A DNA stretch of 64,000 bases from Linderina pennispora (Eukaryota; Kickxellomycota; Kickxellomycetes; Kickxellales; Kickxellaceae): the NCBI RefSeq assembly GCF_002104995.1, contig NW_024468249.1, positions 992,001 to 1,056,000 on the forward strand, written 5' to 3'. A program made the position numbers and the translations under genes. The stretch's first letter is position 1; each line of letters starts with the position of its first letter. Positions 40,051-50,519 of this stretch are shown in pieces. The notes beneath the pieces are model-generated. The model had not been told where the DNA came from. It saw nothing but the letters and a program-made list of their open reading frames with translations, and searched no databases.

Positions 40051-42743
40051 TGCGTGTGTCTGTAATTGCTCGGAATAGCTGCAGTGCGAAAGAAAAGCGT
40101 GCTTACGAACGCGCAGCTTGGCCAGTCAACGCTGTAGAAAATATACGTTTGCCAATTATCCATCTGCTTGTGGTACACAATCATGTGAGCAAATTGCGTG
40201 AATTTTGCACCATGTACCGCAGCATAAACAGAATATGCTGGTTTCCAGTGATTACTATGCTGCTTTTGATGTCTGGAGAACCATGTTGCGCTATGGAACT
40301 GAAGAGAAGAATGGAAAGGAAAAGACAAGGGTGCTTGGCATATACCTATCCAGGCCAGGGCCCACCGCATTGTTGGTTCGATGCAAGATGTGCCGCCTAA
40401 CCAGGCACAGCCATACACCATATGTCCACACCCCCTTCCCTTCTGTTCTACCCTCCAGTCCTTTAGGCAAATATATTCCAAACCTCCAAACGCCCATATA
40501 CCCATTAACAAAATCCAACAAGCTGAATATAGCATTGTGGCAAGGGGAACCAAGGTTACAATAAATTTCAAAGCTACACTTGAGTCCATTTTATTGTGTT
40601 CTAGTGACATTGTACTAGATCGGCAACTTCTCGTTGATCTATCCAACCCTCTTATTCATGGCGATGAAACATCAAAAGGGTGGAGTAAATACTGAAATGC
40701 TACAAGCATATGAGAGAGACCTTATCTCGAAGTGCTTGAAGGCTGCGGTATCACGCCGTCCATATGTAAAAAAGAATGCCTTGAAGATATGGTCGACATA
40801 CGACCATGCCTAATCCCCTGCAAAGCTAGCTTGGATCATCAGTACCCCCCGATAGACTCATCACTCCCAGTATTTTTTGCATGTTTTTGCGCTCTGCGAG
40901 CATCTGGGTGACCGTGTGGCACAATGGCAGCATGGCACGGACTGAACTAATTTTTTGCCAAGCATCTGTTTTCTAGCAGGACCTTGAGCCAAGCCTCAAA
41001 GACCTCATTGTTCAGAAGCAGATATTCAGCGCCTTACCCTGTGCAAGTCAAAACAGCTTTCTTGCTAAGGAATCCGGACCGCTGAGTCGCATTTCACCCT
41101 CGATATCAGCGATGCAAAATATTGTGTATGATCATAAAGTGATAAAATGAGTTTATGACTTGTGTGTTAGTTTCGTTTTACATGAATGATGCTCAGCTCA
41201 TTGGAATTGAACCCAACAAATGCACGTAGCAATTGGGCAGCACATTTTGCTCCAGCGCTTGCAGACCTCTAGTTACCACTGTCTCTCAGTTTGCTGCTCG
41301 CCCTCAATAATCCAAATGCAGTACCAACCCCTGCTAGAAAGTCCTGCAAAGTGAAAGTGAAAGGTTTACCAGTCCATAAAAGTACCTGCGTTAGGATTTT
41401 ATAAAGTCAGTAACTTGCAAAACTCCGTTACCGGGGTGAGTTTTGAATGACGTCCGCGTCCCTATCCCCGGGCTACCTCTTCAGCAGCCGTCCCCCTAGT
41501 ACTACCCTATGCTTGACGATAGCTGATTTACCTAGACCAGGAGTGTACGACTATGGAAAACTGGATCCATACAAACACCACACAACGACTAGAACGAACA
41601 TGTGAGGGTCAGCAGGAAGATAAAAACGAGAGAGAGGAGAGGTCGAACAGCAACTAGAGACCTGCAAGGGCAGGTCCAAAATGTGCTGTACAAAAGCACT
41701 GTGCTGTTGGGAATCTAACATGCAGCAAAAACAGGGGTTTTCTATTTCGTAAAATGTGTGCTAGCAGACAACAGCAGTATGAATAGGCTACTACCAAACA
41801 CAAAGCGACAAGTTATGATCGAATACTTACTAGTTCAAAAAATAGTACCGGACGGCAAAGGGTTGGGTAGAAGTGCTGCGAGAAAAACTCCAAGTAGCGA
41901 GTTTACGTGGTCGACTCATGCGTTAAGAAGGACTTGAGAATAAGCGTAATAAAAGGGGTTTATGTAGTAGGATTTCTAAAGAAAGATGAGGGAAAAGTTT
42001 TGGAGGACATGAAACCCGGCCTGAATTTAAAATGCATTAAGAAGGAGGTTTCTTCCCCTTGGATTCTCTCGCTCTCATAGGACTTGAAGTTCCACTGTGA
42101 GCGCTTCTCCAAGACACCCTTCAGCAAACTCGCTGTGGGTGGGTCCTAAAAATTAAATTGGTGAGCTGCCATGAACAATGTTAAAATATTGCCAAATTAG
42201 GATGTATATTGTATGTCGTAACAGCGTGGTCGGCCATGCCAGATATGGCAAAGCAGCCAATGCCGACTGCCATTGTTGCAGATACGCAGCCTGCACATGT
42301 TTGCCAAGCGGCAGACGTCATTTCAGGGGGTTGCAGAATCATACCAAAATATGCGGTAATTGCATACCCTTGTTCCAGATGGAGTAGAAATAGTGCGAGT
42401 ACTAAGGGCGGCCGGCGAACCATAGGGCCATGGAGTCATATGTGAGTGACAGACCCGATAATACTGGTGTGCTGCACTGCTAGGCGCACAAAGTGGTATG
42501 TAAATGCGTATAGGAATAGCAGTTTCAAAGGATGGCTGGGGAATGCAAGCACCTGTACCTATTCCTAGTGATAGGTAAGTATAAGGTCTGCTGGGTCTAA
42601 CGAAATGCATGGACTCCTCCTCTTGACAACATTTATCTTCAATTCCAATCCTCCTTTTCTATATCTCTTGAAACATCTTCTGAATTTTTCACCCTTTTGA
42701 GCTTTAACATTTTTCCATTTCAAATATCGCTTGTTGTCCTCTC
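40051..42743. other. Second gene-poor block
   Basis: About 2.7 kb. The first few hundred bases are the PRP31 promoter. Open frames are short and overlap on both strands without recognisable domains. One, on the minus strand at 42181-42423, is hydrophobic with two possible membrane segments but has no family I can name. A possible 5S rRNA relic is at 40797-40935 (separate entry). The F-box-like pseudogene begins at 42744. Confidence 0.5.
40797..40935 (+). other. Possible degenerate 5S rRNA relic
   Basis: Starts ACATACGACCATGCC, as fungal 5S rRNA does. It continues with AAAGCTAGC (like box A) and ATCAGTAC, then after about 55 unrelated bases TGGGTGACCGTGTGG (like box C) at about 40906-40920. 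The middle is rearranged, so it cannot be functional. The same 3' segment can also be read as a tRNA A box (TGGCACAATGG). Weak. Confidence 0.3.
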
Positions 42744-43800
42744 ATGCAGCCGGCCATTCAGCACCCTCCTTTGCTCATCCTAGAGCGTATACTCTTTTAT
42801 CTTTCACCCGAGTTTCCCCTTGAGTGGCGTGACAAGGAGGATGCATATGAGATTGTTAAGCCTATAACGCATGTTTGCCAGTCATGGCAGCACATATCCC
42901 TCTGTCACAAATTCCAGCATGTCTATGTGGGGACCCAAACTAGACCAGCTCTCAGACTGGCCCATACCCTTAACGTTTGTGACAAGATCAAAGGAGTCAC
43001 AATAATACTTCAGACGAACAGCATATTCCATTCTCCAGGAGCTGCTCTGTTAAAGAAGCACATACTGAACGGCCATACCTTAGCGAATGTTACAAATCTC
43101 ACCTTCATCTTTTTTGGAAGCTCTTACAAGGTAAACAATCCATTGGCTGACCTGTATTCTCGTGAATTCAGTGACGAACTTTTTCGCATATTTCCATCTA
43201 TCACGCATATTGGAGTGAAACAATCCTGGGAAACCGCAACAACAGATCCTCCATCTTACTTGCACAATCTTTTACAACGTCTATTAAATGGAAGGGCCGG
43301 AAGTACAACCGACGAGTATTGTCTGAGCGATATTCTTCCATTCCCACCAAATGCAGCTCCATTACAGAGCTTAGACATCAGTTCGGTTTATAAGTCAAAG
43401 TCAGTTTACGCTCTTGTGCGCAAAAAACGCTCAATCCTTGCTATGTCTACGCCTAGAACTGACTGTATCCAGTGAGTTCAGACATGTCACAATCTGCAGC
43501 GATGGTGCAACTGCCATGTATCCTCAGCTTCACATGCTTCATATACGTACCAGTATACAGTACCAGAATTCGATGCTGGACCTTGTTTCAACTGATGGAG
43601 TGCCGTTTTCTGCGCTCAAAACTTTGGTATTTTATGGTTTGTATCCATTTGAAGACGATACCCTTCTGCGTGGATCCGAGGACTCGCTGACACTATTGGA
43701 CATGTACATATCAAATAGTACCATCGATACTTTCTGCCAGTTCAACTTGCTGGGGAAATCATTAGGGTTGTCATACATGGAAATCAGCGCGCTGCCGTGA
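42744..43800 (+). pseudogene. Broken F-box-like gene
   Basis: The first frame (42744-43475) starts with an F-box-like helix pattern, PPLLILERILFYLS and ITHVCQSWQHIS, followed by Leu-rich repeats. It runs off into a stop at 43475. The natural continuation, LRLELTVSSEFRHV through LGLSYMEISALP, is in the next frame. Removing one A from the A6 run at about 43421-43426 restores continuity by inspection. It ends at TGA 43798-43800, where the duplicated copy at 58354 has CGA, a C-to-T change at a CpG. F-box proteins pair targets with SCF ubiquitin ligase. The two lesions suggest decay, though one base in a homopolymer could be a sequencing error. The 3' end lies in the 979-bp duplication. Confidence 0.65.
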
Positions 43801-43936
43801 CTCACCTTGGGTTGTCAGTATGCCGTGGGGTCTGATGTCCTTGCATGTTCTAAAATAAAAGCCTGTCAAGCCTCTAGACATCGTAGTGCAAGCTATTCCT
43901 GGACCAGTCTTGCGCAGCGAGCACAGAATCCCTGGC

Positions 43937-43943
43937 ATAAAAG
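43937..43943 (+). promoter_or_regulatory. TATA-like box of secreted-protein gene A
   Basis: ATAAAAG within ggcATAAAAGggc, about 105 bp before the ATG at 44047. It is inside the duplicated segment, so copy B carries the same box at 58209-58215. Confidence 0.5.
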
Positions 43944-44046
43944 GGCTGCGATCTGGGACATGCTCCTCACATTCCAGCACCACTACCAGCAGATACATTC
44001 CAGCATCGACACCAAAGGAACAGCCAACTTCTCCAAAGAACCTAGA

Positions 44047-44610
44047 ATGAAGGCCGCCATCATCGCCACCACTCTCCTCGCCTTGGCCGCACCCCTCGCT
44101 GCTGCCGTCAACCCCAAGACCTACGGGCCAGTCGCTGCCTTCAAAGACTCCTGGATCTCAGTCGCCCCTATTGAGTCTGCCAAAACCCACGGCTCCGAGC
44201 CTGTGCTGAAGGCAAGCACCGAAAAGTTCGCACTCCTCGGCTTCACTCTTCCCTCGGAGGCTACGCAGGCACCCAACCGCCTTCTGAGCTGCGAACTGAC
44301 ACTGCCGCCATTCAACACTCCTGTCCCGCCCCTGAACATCACGCTCCAGGTCGCTGTCGCCAATACCTGGGACGAGGCTACGGTCAATGGTGACAACAGG
44401 CCAGGGCTCTTGGGCGATGAGTTCACGTTCTACGTCGAGGACACGAAGCAGCCGATCAAGATCGATGCCACTGAGCAGTGCAAGATTGCGGCAGGCAAGG
44501 GAACCGGGTTCTCGCTTTTTGTGGGCAGTCCCAAGGCGCCGTATGAGTTCAAGTCGCGCGAGACTGGCATGGGTGCAACGCTCGTCGCGACTGTCAGTAG
44601 CTGGGCGTGA
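44047..44610 (+). CDS. Small secreted DNRLRE/CBM96-like protein, copy A
   Basis: 187 residues starting with a clear signal peptide, MKAAIIATTLLALAAPLAAA (1-20). The mature part is one beta-rich domain: AFKDSWISVAPIESAKTHGS, then KFALLGFTLPSE, and later VAVANTWDEATVNGDNRP. The pattern D-[ST]-[WY] ... HGSEPVLK ... FxLLGFxLP resembles the DNRLRE/CBM96 fold of secreted or wall-binding proteins; that match is by eye only. No transmembrane segment or GPI site. The frame is open upstream to 43807, but the signal peptide fixes the start. Copy B differs by Thr47 to Pro. Function unknown; likely extracellular. Confidence 0.75.
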   Translation: MKAAIIATTLLALAAPLAAAVNPKTYGPVAAFKDSWISVAPIESAKTHGSEPVLKASTEKFALLGFTLPSEATQAPNRLLSCELTLPPFNTPVPPLNITLQVAVANTWDEATVNGDNRPGLLGDEFTFYVEDTKQPIKIDATEQCKIAAGKGTGFSLFVGSPKAPYEFKSRETGMGATLVATVSSWA

Positions 44611-44726
44611 AAACTGGATCTCTCAACGACTATAGATAGTGTACATGTTTCGTTCGTATATAAGTAAAAATTGCACCAACCACACGCATATTATTTCTGC
44701 GCTTCAAAGGCAAATAGCATTGAGAA

Positions 44727-45014
44727 GGCAGAATAGCTGAGGCCATGTTAGCTAGCATCAGCATTTTGGAAATCTACAAAGGTATATTCATCCATCTGCA
44801 TTCCGTGGTGGGTTACTCGCCTATTCACCGCCTCATGTACTCGCTGGGTTTGCCGGCGATTACAGCTTTGCGAGTGATGAGAAATCTAGGGCAGACAACT
44901 GCAAAACGATTCGGTTCTCAAGAACGCCTTTAATAGATGAACAGAAAAGCAGTAAGCCTATAGCCCACCCATCACTACATCGGCCATTTCTGCAAACCTT
45001 CACAGCATCGCATA
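44727..45014. other. Intergenic between secreted gene A and SFI1
   Basis: 288 bp between the duplication edge and the SFI1 stop. No feature seen. Confidence 0.4.
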
Positions 45015-47789
45015 TTAGTATCCAGCGATTGGCTCTGACACCGAAAAGAACGCCAAGCTGTTCGGCGACGTTTTTGCCCGCCACGCCAGCAGCACCTGTC
45101 GCCGCAGGTTAGCATTGCACCAGGCGTCGGCAAACCGCATCTCCAGGTCGTGCTGCAGCCTGCGGTTACGCGCCACTGTCCGCAGCCGCCTGAACGCATT
45201 TCTCGCAATGCGCTTCCGACTCCACCCCTCGGCAACTCTCTCTATCCGGCTCTCCCTCATTGTCTCGTCGCGCTGGGCCACACGGATCTTGACCCGGTCG
45301 TCGCTAGAAGCGCGCATCCACCGGCCCACTGCCATGCGTGTTTGGCTCTCCCACCGGAACGCCAGGGCCTGCATATACATATCCCTGCTGTGCTTCTCCG
45401 CCGGACCCGCCGGATCTTGATCTGCATGTCGCCGGTGCTTGTCAACGAGCCGGCGGAAGCATGTCTGCACCAGCACCGCGTCGCTCTGCACCGCCGAGTT
45501 ATCCATGGCCACGCGGTGCGCATACAGGCGGTTCCGCCAGCGATGGATCGCAGGATTAAGCAGCGCCTCGCGCTCCTTGTCGCGCGCGACATTGGCGATG
45601 CGTGCACACCGCGCAATACTTGCAAATACCGGCCTCATCGACCTGACCAGCCGCCCCTTGCCCAGAAGGCTGCCGCGCGTCGCCACAATCCATTTGCGGA
45701 TGGAATCAGCGACCATGTTCTGCTCGTGTGTCGATGAGATGCGAGCCTCGAGCTGCCGCAGAGTGTCGCCGTTCTGGCCGTCGAGGTCGCTGCCGTCCGA
45801 ATCAAAGTCCTCGGTGAGCTCGATAATCGAGACATGCGTGTTGGCGCTATCTTCAAGCATGCCGCTGGCCATATACGGAGTAGCCTTCTGGATATTTTGG
45901 TCCACAGCGATGCGGCAGAATTCATGCAGGCAGCGACGCAGCAGACTGTGTCTGTGCACAACTCCCCAATCGAACACCAAATAGCCGTCCGAATTGTAAA
46001 AGGCCTGCTCTTGCATGATATTAGGCAGGCCTGCGTACACCCGGTCCTCGAGGACTTGTCTGTCGCGCACCAGCTTGTGCCACGCGTCAAACATCTGTGC
46101 AATCCTCTCGTTGTCAGCATCTTCGATGATCGGCTCAAGCCCGGCCTCTGCCTCGATATCTTCGTAGCCGAGCGGCTCAAACTCCTGGTTCTCCGCCACT
46201 AGATCAGCGCTTTGCTCAGCAAGGAGATCAGCTGCCTCCGCAAGCATACCGTGGTTCAGTTCCGCCGCATCCTCGCGCTCAATTTGCAGCTTGCAATATC
46301 CCCCCGTGATGGCGCCCCAGAAATCGGAGATAACAAGCGTCCGGCGGAACGTATCCGCCTGCTGGCCCATCTCCTTGACCTTGTAGAACTGGTTAAAGAG
46401 ACGCTCAACGAACTGTTGCCGCTTAGTCCTTGCGTAGTGCATGTCTGCTATCCGCATATCCTCGACATCTCTCAGTGCCTGCGTGCGCCATCTGTTGAGG
46501 ACCCGGCGCTTGTGACGTCTGGTGATACTCTGTCTGGCACGCTCAAGCTCTGCGGCATCCAGATCACCCAGATCATCTGGATCGCCGCTGCGTACAATAT
46601 CCGTACTATCCTGATATTGCAGGTCTAGTGCCCGCTGAGACATATCATCGTCCTTCGCCTCAACCGCCACATCCCGCCGTGTTACCAGTCCGGGTCGTTC
46701 AAGCATGCTAGTCTGAGTTACTGCATCAATGCCCCGAGGACTGCGACCTGCTGTTTGAGCACCACGCGAACTGTCCACACTGCCAGCCGTGTCATGAGGG
46801 GCTGAAAGCGACAGATGGCGACCACTGGGGCGATGCTGATTTGTCCGCTGGCGCCCGACACTTGCAGTCCTGCTATCTTTCTGCTGCCTCCTGATGCTCC
46901 GCAGCCTGCCAAGCGTTCGATGTTTGAGCTGCCTCTCACCGAACTTGTCGGCCGTGCGCTCACATTCAGACTCAAGCATCGACACTCTGTGCCACCCACA
47001 GAGAGCCCTGCTTGCCAACGCCTTCTGCTCCGACTTCCTGCGCTCCTCCATCATCGCCATATGCCACCTCCCCAGCAACAGGCCCTGGCGGTCCCTGCGC
47101 TGGGCCTCCTGGAGTGCAATTTCCCGGCGATGCCCCATCTCCTGGCGCAACACCGACAGGCACCCGGCCACCAGCCGCCTATTGTGCTCATGCTGCCAGT
47201 ACGTAAACCGGTTCAGCACCTCGCTAGCATATGTCAGGCGCTGCATCGTGCGGCTCAGCAGGATCTTCCGGCAGTATCTGTCGGCCAAGTCATAGTATAG
47301 GCGCTGGAAGCGATGCCCTGGCCCGGCAATCACCTTGCGTGCGGCCCGCTTTACACCCACAGCTACCCGGTGCAGCATGTTGTCGCGGTGCACCCGCACG
47401 GCCAGCGCCCACATGTCAACAAGCTCTTCGCGCCGCTGCCGCTTGGCCTCGGCCATGAGCCGCCAGCCGCGCAGCATCATGGTTAGTGCTATTGCCTGGT
47501 TGTTTGGCGACTCCATCGTTATTACATTGCGCAGCGTGGTTTCGGCGACGTGCTTGTTTTGCGCCATTGAGTGCTGTGTGCGGCGCGAAAACATTGGCGA
47601 GACTTCTTCCTCTTCTTCTTCCTCGGTGCTGCTGAGCTCAGAGGCTGTGCCGCTTCTCAATGACAAGCTGGTGGGTGGCGGGCGCCCTCTGGCTGGTGTG
47701 TGAGTGCGCAGCAGGGCGCGCTGGTTGTGGCCAGTGGCTGCTGTTCTGGCGTAGTGTGCCGACTCGTGATTGCGGTACCGAAACGACAT
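45015..47789 (-). CDS. SFI1: SFI1-like centrin-binding spindle-pole protein
   Basis: 924 residues, single exon. After a disordered N-terminus (acidic run near 55-62) the body is one long helix with repeats spaced about 23-35 residues ending in a Trp with basic neighbours, for example LLLGRWHMAMMEERRK, ALCGWHRVSMLE, LNRWRTQALRD, MFDAWHKLVRD, AVGRWMRASSDD and VLLAWRAKTSPN. This is the SFI1 repeat pattern; each repeat binds one centrin/CDC31 in the half-bridge of the spindle pole body, where duplication starts. Yeast SFI1 has about 946 residues. Divergent from APM1. Confidence 0.8.
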   Translation of the reverse strand: MSFRYRNHESAHYARTAATGHNQRALLRTHTPARGRPPPTSLSLRSGTASELSSTEEEEEEEVSPMFSRRTQHSMAQNKHVAETTLRNVITMESPNNQAIALTMMLRGWRLMAEAKRQRREELVDMWALAVRVHRDNMLHRVAVGVKRAARKVIAGPGHRFQRLYYDLADRYCRKILLSRTMQRLTYASEVLNRFTYWQHEHNRRLVAGCLSVLRQEMGHRREIALQEAQRRDRQGLLLGRWHMAMMEERRKSEQKALASRALCGWHRVSMLESECERTADKFGERQLKHRTLGRLRSIRRQQKDSRTASVGRQRTNQHRPSGRHLSLSAPHDTAGSVDSSRGAQTAGRSPRGIDAVTQTSMLERPGLVTRRDVAVEAKDDDMSQRALDLQYQDSTDIVRSGDPDDLGDLDAAELERARQSITRRHKRRVLNRWRTQALRDVEDMRIADMHYARTKRQQFVERLFNQFYKVKEMGQQADTFRRTLVISDFWGAITGGYCKLQIEREDAAELNHGMLAEAADLLAEQSADLVAENQEFEPLGYEDIEAEAGLEPIIEDADNERIAQMFDAWHKLVRDRQVLEDRVYAGLPNIMQEQAFYNSDGYLVFDWGVVHRHSLLRRCLHEFCRIAVDQNIQKATPYMASGMLEDSANTHVSIIELTEDFDSDGSDLDGQNGDTLRQLEARISSTHEQNMVADSIRKWIVATRGSLLGKGRLVRSMRPVFASIARCARIANVARDKEREALLNPAIHRWRNRLYAHRVAMDNSAVQSDAVLVQTCFRRLVDKHRRHADQDPAGPAEKHSRDMYMQALAFRWESQTRMAVGRWMRASSDDRVKIRVAQRDETMRESRIERVAEGWSRKRIARNAFRRLRTVARNRRLQHDLEMRFADAWCNANLRRQVLLAWRAKTSPNSLAFFSVSEPIAGY

Positions 47790-48095
47790 GGCAAAAGGAA
47801 TGTCTGGACCAAGGGTTGAATTAGGTTTAAAAATATATGTTAAACAAAAAAGCGCGCGGGTAGGTGACAGCGGGAAAGAGAGCGACTCTGAAAAAAAAAA
47901 ACGTGCACTTGGAATCGCGTCAGGCTCTAGGCGCTGCTCGCCTCCACAAGCTTTTTCCCAAGTGAGCCGCCTAGTGGACCACAGCTCTACATTATTCGCA
48001 TGACTTGCGAGCCTGTCGGAGCTTGAGTCCTTCCCTCATCTCTGTCATTTAAACCCTGTTCGTAATTATTTCCTTCTTTTTTTTTTTTTCATACT
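47790..48095. other. SFI1/APM1 divergent promoter
   Basis: 306 bp. An A10 run at about 47891-47900 and a T run of about 13 directly before the APM1 start. Poly(dA:dT) tracts often exclude nucleosomes. No TATA box seen. Confidence 0.5.
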
Positions 48096-49403
48096 ATGGC
48101 GTCAGCGATATTCCTGGTAGATTTGAAGGGCAAGCCGCTCATTGCACGCGATTACCGCGGCGACATTCCGCTGTCGGCCATCGACCGGTTCATGCCCCTT
48201 TTGCAGGAGAGGGAAGATGAGGAAGGCACGAGTCTGCCGGTAATGACAGAGAATGGAGTGACGTACCTGCATCTGCGCGAGAAGGATGTGTACCTGGTTG
48301 CGCTGACGCGCAAAAACACAAACGCAATGACGCTGCTGCAGTTCCTGCACCACCTGTCGCAGGTATTCACCGAGTACTTCAAGACGCTGGAGGAGGAGTC
48401 GATTCGCGACAACTTTGTGATAATTTACGAGCTGCTGGACGAGATGATGGACTACGGGATTCCGCAGATAACGGAGCCGAAGATTCTGAAGGAGTACATT
48501 ACGCAGGAGAGCCATATGCTGGAGATTACGCCGCGGCCGCCGATGGCGGTGACGAACGCGGTGTCGTGGCGGTCGGAGGGCATAACGTACCGCAAGAACG
48601 AGGTGTTCCTGGATGTGGTGGAGTCGATCAACATGATGGTGAACGCGAACGGCAATGTGCTGAGCAGCGAGATCCAGGGGGCGGTGAAGATGAAGGTGTA
48701 TCTGAGCGGGATGCCGGAGCTGCGGCTGGGGCTGAACGACAAGGTGATGTTTGAGAGCACGGGGCGCAGCGCCAAGGGCAAGGCGGTGGAGATGGAGGAC
48801 ATCCGGTTCCACCAGTGCGTGCGGCTGTCCAAGTTCGAGACGGACCGGACAATCTCGTTTATTCCGCCCGACGGCGAATTCGAGCTGATGACGTACCGGC
48901 TGAACACGCAGATCAAGCCGCTGATCTGGTGCGAATCGGTGGTCGAGAGCCACCGCGGGCGCGTCGAGTACATGGTCAAGGCCAAGGCGCAGTTCAAGCA
49001 CCGGTCGACGGCGAACAACGTCGAGATCATCGTGCCGGTGCCCGACGACGCCGACTCGCCCAAGTTCAAGTCGACCATTGGCTCAGTCAAGTACGCGCCT
49101 GAGCGCTCGGCGTTTGTGTGGAAGATCAAGCAGTTCCAGGGCGGCAAGGAGGCCCTCCTGCGGGCGCACTTTGGACTGCCCAGTATCCGCGACGACGACC
49201 CCGAGAGGCGCCCGCCAATCTCGGTCAAGTTCGAGATCCCGTACTTTACCACGTCGGGCATCCAGGTGCGCTACCTGAAGATTGTCGAAAAGTCCGGGTA
49301 CCAGGCGCTGCCCTGGGTCCGGTACATTACAAAGAACGGCGACTACCAGATCCGGATGCCGGAGCCGCTGAAATCGGGCGGCTCGCGCTTGCCGCCCATC
49401 TGA
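48096..49403 (+). CDS. APM1: AP-1 clathrin adaptor medium chain (mu1)
   Basis: 435 residues. Longin-type N-terminus MASAIFLVDLKGKPLIARDY, the linker with ILKEYITQESHMLE, and the mu homology domain beginning AVSWRSEGITYRKNEVFLDV. It contains the mu1-typical WVRYITKNGDYQIR near the C-terminus. AP-1 works at the trans-Golgi and endosomes, where mu1 reads YxxPhi signals. Length and the GITYRKNE motif place it in mu1 rather than mu2 or mu3. Codon use is strongly GC-ending, unlike many neighbours, suggesting high expression. Converges on the lipase gene. Confidence 0.95.
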   Translation: MASAIFLVDLKGKPLIARDYRGDIPLSAIDRFMPLLQEREDEEGTSLPVMTENGVTYLHLREKDVYLVALTRKNTNAMTLLQFLHHLSQVFTEYFKTLEEESIRDNFVIIYELLDEMMDYGIPQITEPKILKEYITQESHMLEITPRPPMAVTNAVSWRSEGITYRKNEVFLDVVESINMMVNANGNVLSSEIQGAVKMKVYLSGMPELRLGLNDKVMFESTGRSAKGKAVEMEDIRFHQCVRLSKFETDRTISFIPPDGEFELMTYRLNTQIKPLIWCESVVESHRGRVEYMVKAKAQFKHRSTANNVEIIVPVPDDADSPKFKSTIGSVKYAPERSAFVWKIKQFQGGKEALLRAHFGLPSIRDDDPERRPPISVKFEIPYFTTSGIQVRYLKIVEKSGYQALPWVRYITKNGDYQIRMPEPLKSGGSRLPPI

Positions 49404-49537
49404 GGGGAATGGAGATGGCCAGCTACATGCACTTTATACTAGTTCCAATAAGAGGCGGGGGTATGCACATGCACACCCTTCCTCCCCATTCGCATTACAA
49501 GAAAAAAAACGTACGTAAAAGAGGTGTCTAGTGCGCC

Positions 49538-50519
49538 TTAGTCAAGACGCTGCAGGATCCACTGCGTGTACGTCTTGGGAATGTCAATGTCAAGGTCGTT
49601 CTGGAAATGGATCTCGTGGTACTTGCACCCCTTGATCTCCTCGTAGTGCTTGTCGAGGTGCTCGGGCAGCTTGCTGTAAAACTCCCTTGTGCCCTCGTAG
49701 TCGGTGGCCATATCGCCGTCAGCGTGGATCAGATACACGGGCGTGGCGAAGGCAGCGGCCTCCTTCAGCAGCTTCAGGCCGCCAAAGTAGATGTCGGCCA
49801 TGGTGCCCAGCGAGCAGTACGAGAGGTTCAGCGGCGACGCATTGAACTTGTCCAGCTCGGCCTGGTTGTTGGTCAGGTGCTCGGTGGCAATGCCTGACTC
49901 CTTCTTGATGCTCGGCGCGAATTTGACCACCTGCTTGAGAATAAGCTCGACGACCTTGGCCGGCTGCGCGGTCTTCCCGGGCCTCAGCGCCGGTGCCGAG
50001 CAGACCACGCCCCTGACGTGCTTATCACTGTTGCGCTCAGCGCAGTACTTTAGCGAAATAAACCCGCCCATCGAATGGCCAAACTACAGAACAGCACAAG
50101 GACTTTTTGGTAGCTCCTGCCAAGACCCAGCAAACCGCAGGGCTCCATTGAAGGCTCCTCCCCGTTCTCTAATTGCTTACCAGGAAATGCGGCACGCCGT
50201 CGATTGTCGCCCGCTTGTTCATGGCAGCCACATCGTCCAGGACATTCTGGATGCCCTGGTTGTGGCCGAGGTTGCCGTCCTTCTCGCCAGTCCTGCCGAA
50301 GCCGCGCTGATCGAACCCCAATGCCTGGATGCCTGCGCGCGCAAAGGCCCTGGCCAGGTCCTCGTACCGGTCGATGTGCTCGCTCAGCCCATGCACCAGC
50401 GTCACTGTGGCCTTGGGCGGCTGCACGACGGATTTATACAGGTGGGTGTAGAACTCGTGGCCGTTCTCTGCCACCCACTCGGTGGTCTCTTGGACAACTT
50501 CTGTATTATCGGTGGTCAT
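49538..50519 (-). CDS. YJU3: Monoglyceride lipase
   Basis: Two exons, 50181-50519 and 49538-50083, with a 97-nt intron (GTAAGC donor, CTGTAG acceptor) placed between VPHFL and FGHSMGG. The spliced protein has 294 residues. Alpha/beta hydrolase with oxyanion-side VHGLSEHIDRYEDLA, FDQRGFGRT, the nucleophile in GHSMGG (Ser117), an Asp in IHADGDMATD, and a His in KYHEIHFQND. This is the monoglyceride lipase family (yeast YJU3), which hydrolyses monoacylglycerol to glycerol and fatty acid on lipid droplets. Start at MTTDN; the frame continues upstream without homology. Confidence 0.92.

Larger units (their letters stand above)
43748..44726 (+). repeat. Inverted duplication, copy A (979 bp)
   Basis: Matches 57426-58404 in reverse orientation over 979 bp with no indel and about five substitutions. 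It covers the last 50 bp of the F-box-like coding region, about 250 bp of upstream sequence, the whole small secreted-protein gene and about 115 bp of 3' sequence. The left border falls inside the F-box-like coding frame, so this is probably the source copy. Confidence 0.95.

Noticed and set aside
39852-40646. A 265-codon minus-strand frame starting upstream of PRP31.
   Set aside because: It overlaps the PRP31 start in another frame and shows no domain; a chance frame.
43807-44046. N-terminal 80-codon extension of the secreted protein, open in both duplicate copies.
   Set aside because: The signal peptide starts at 44047 and the TATA-like box lies inside the extension, so it is promoter and leader.
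47012-47206. Pro/Ala-rich plus-strand frames opposite SFI1 and similar frames opposite APM1, RAD50, LIA1 and GDA1.
   Set aside because: Shadow frames caused by GC-rich third positions of the real genes.
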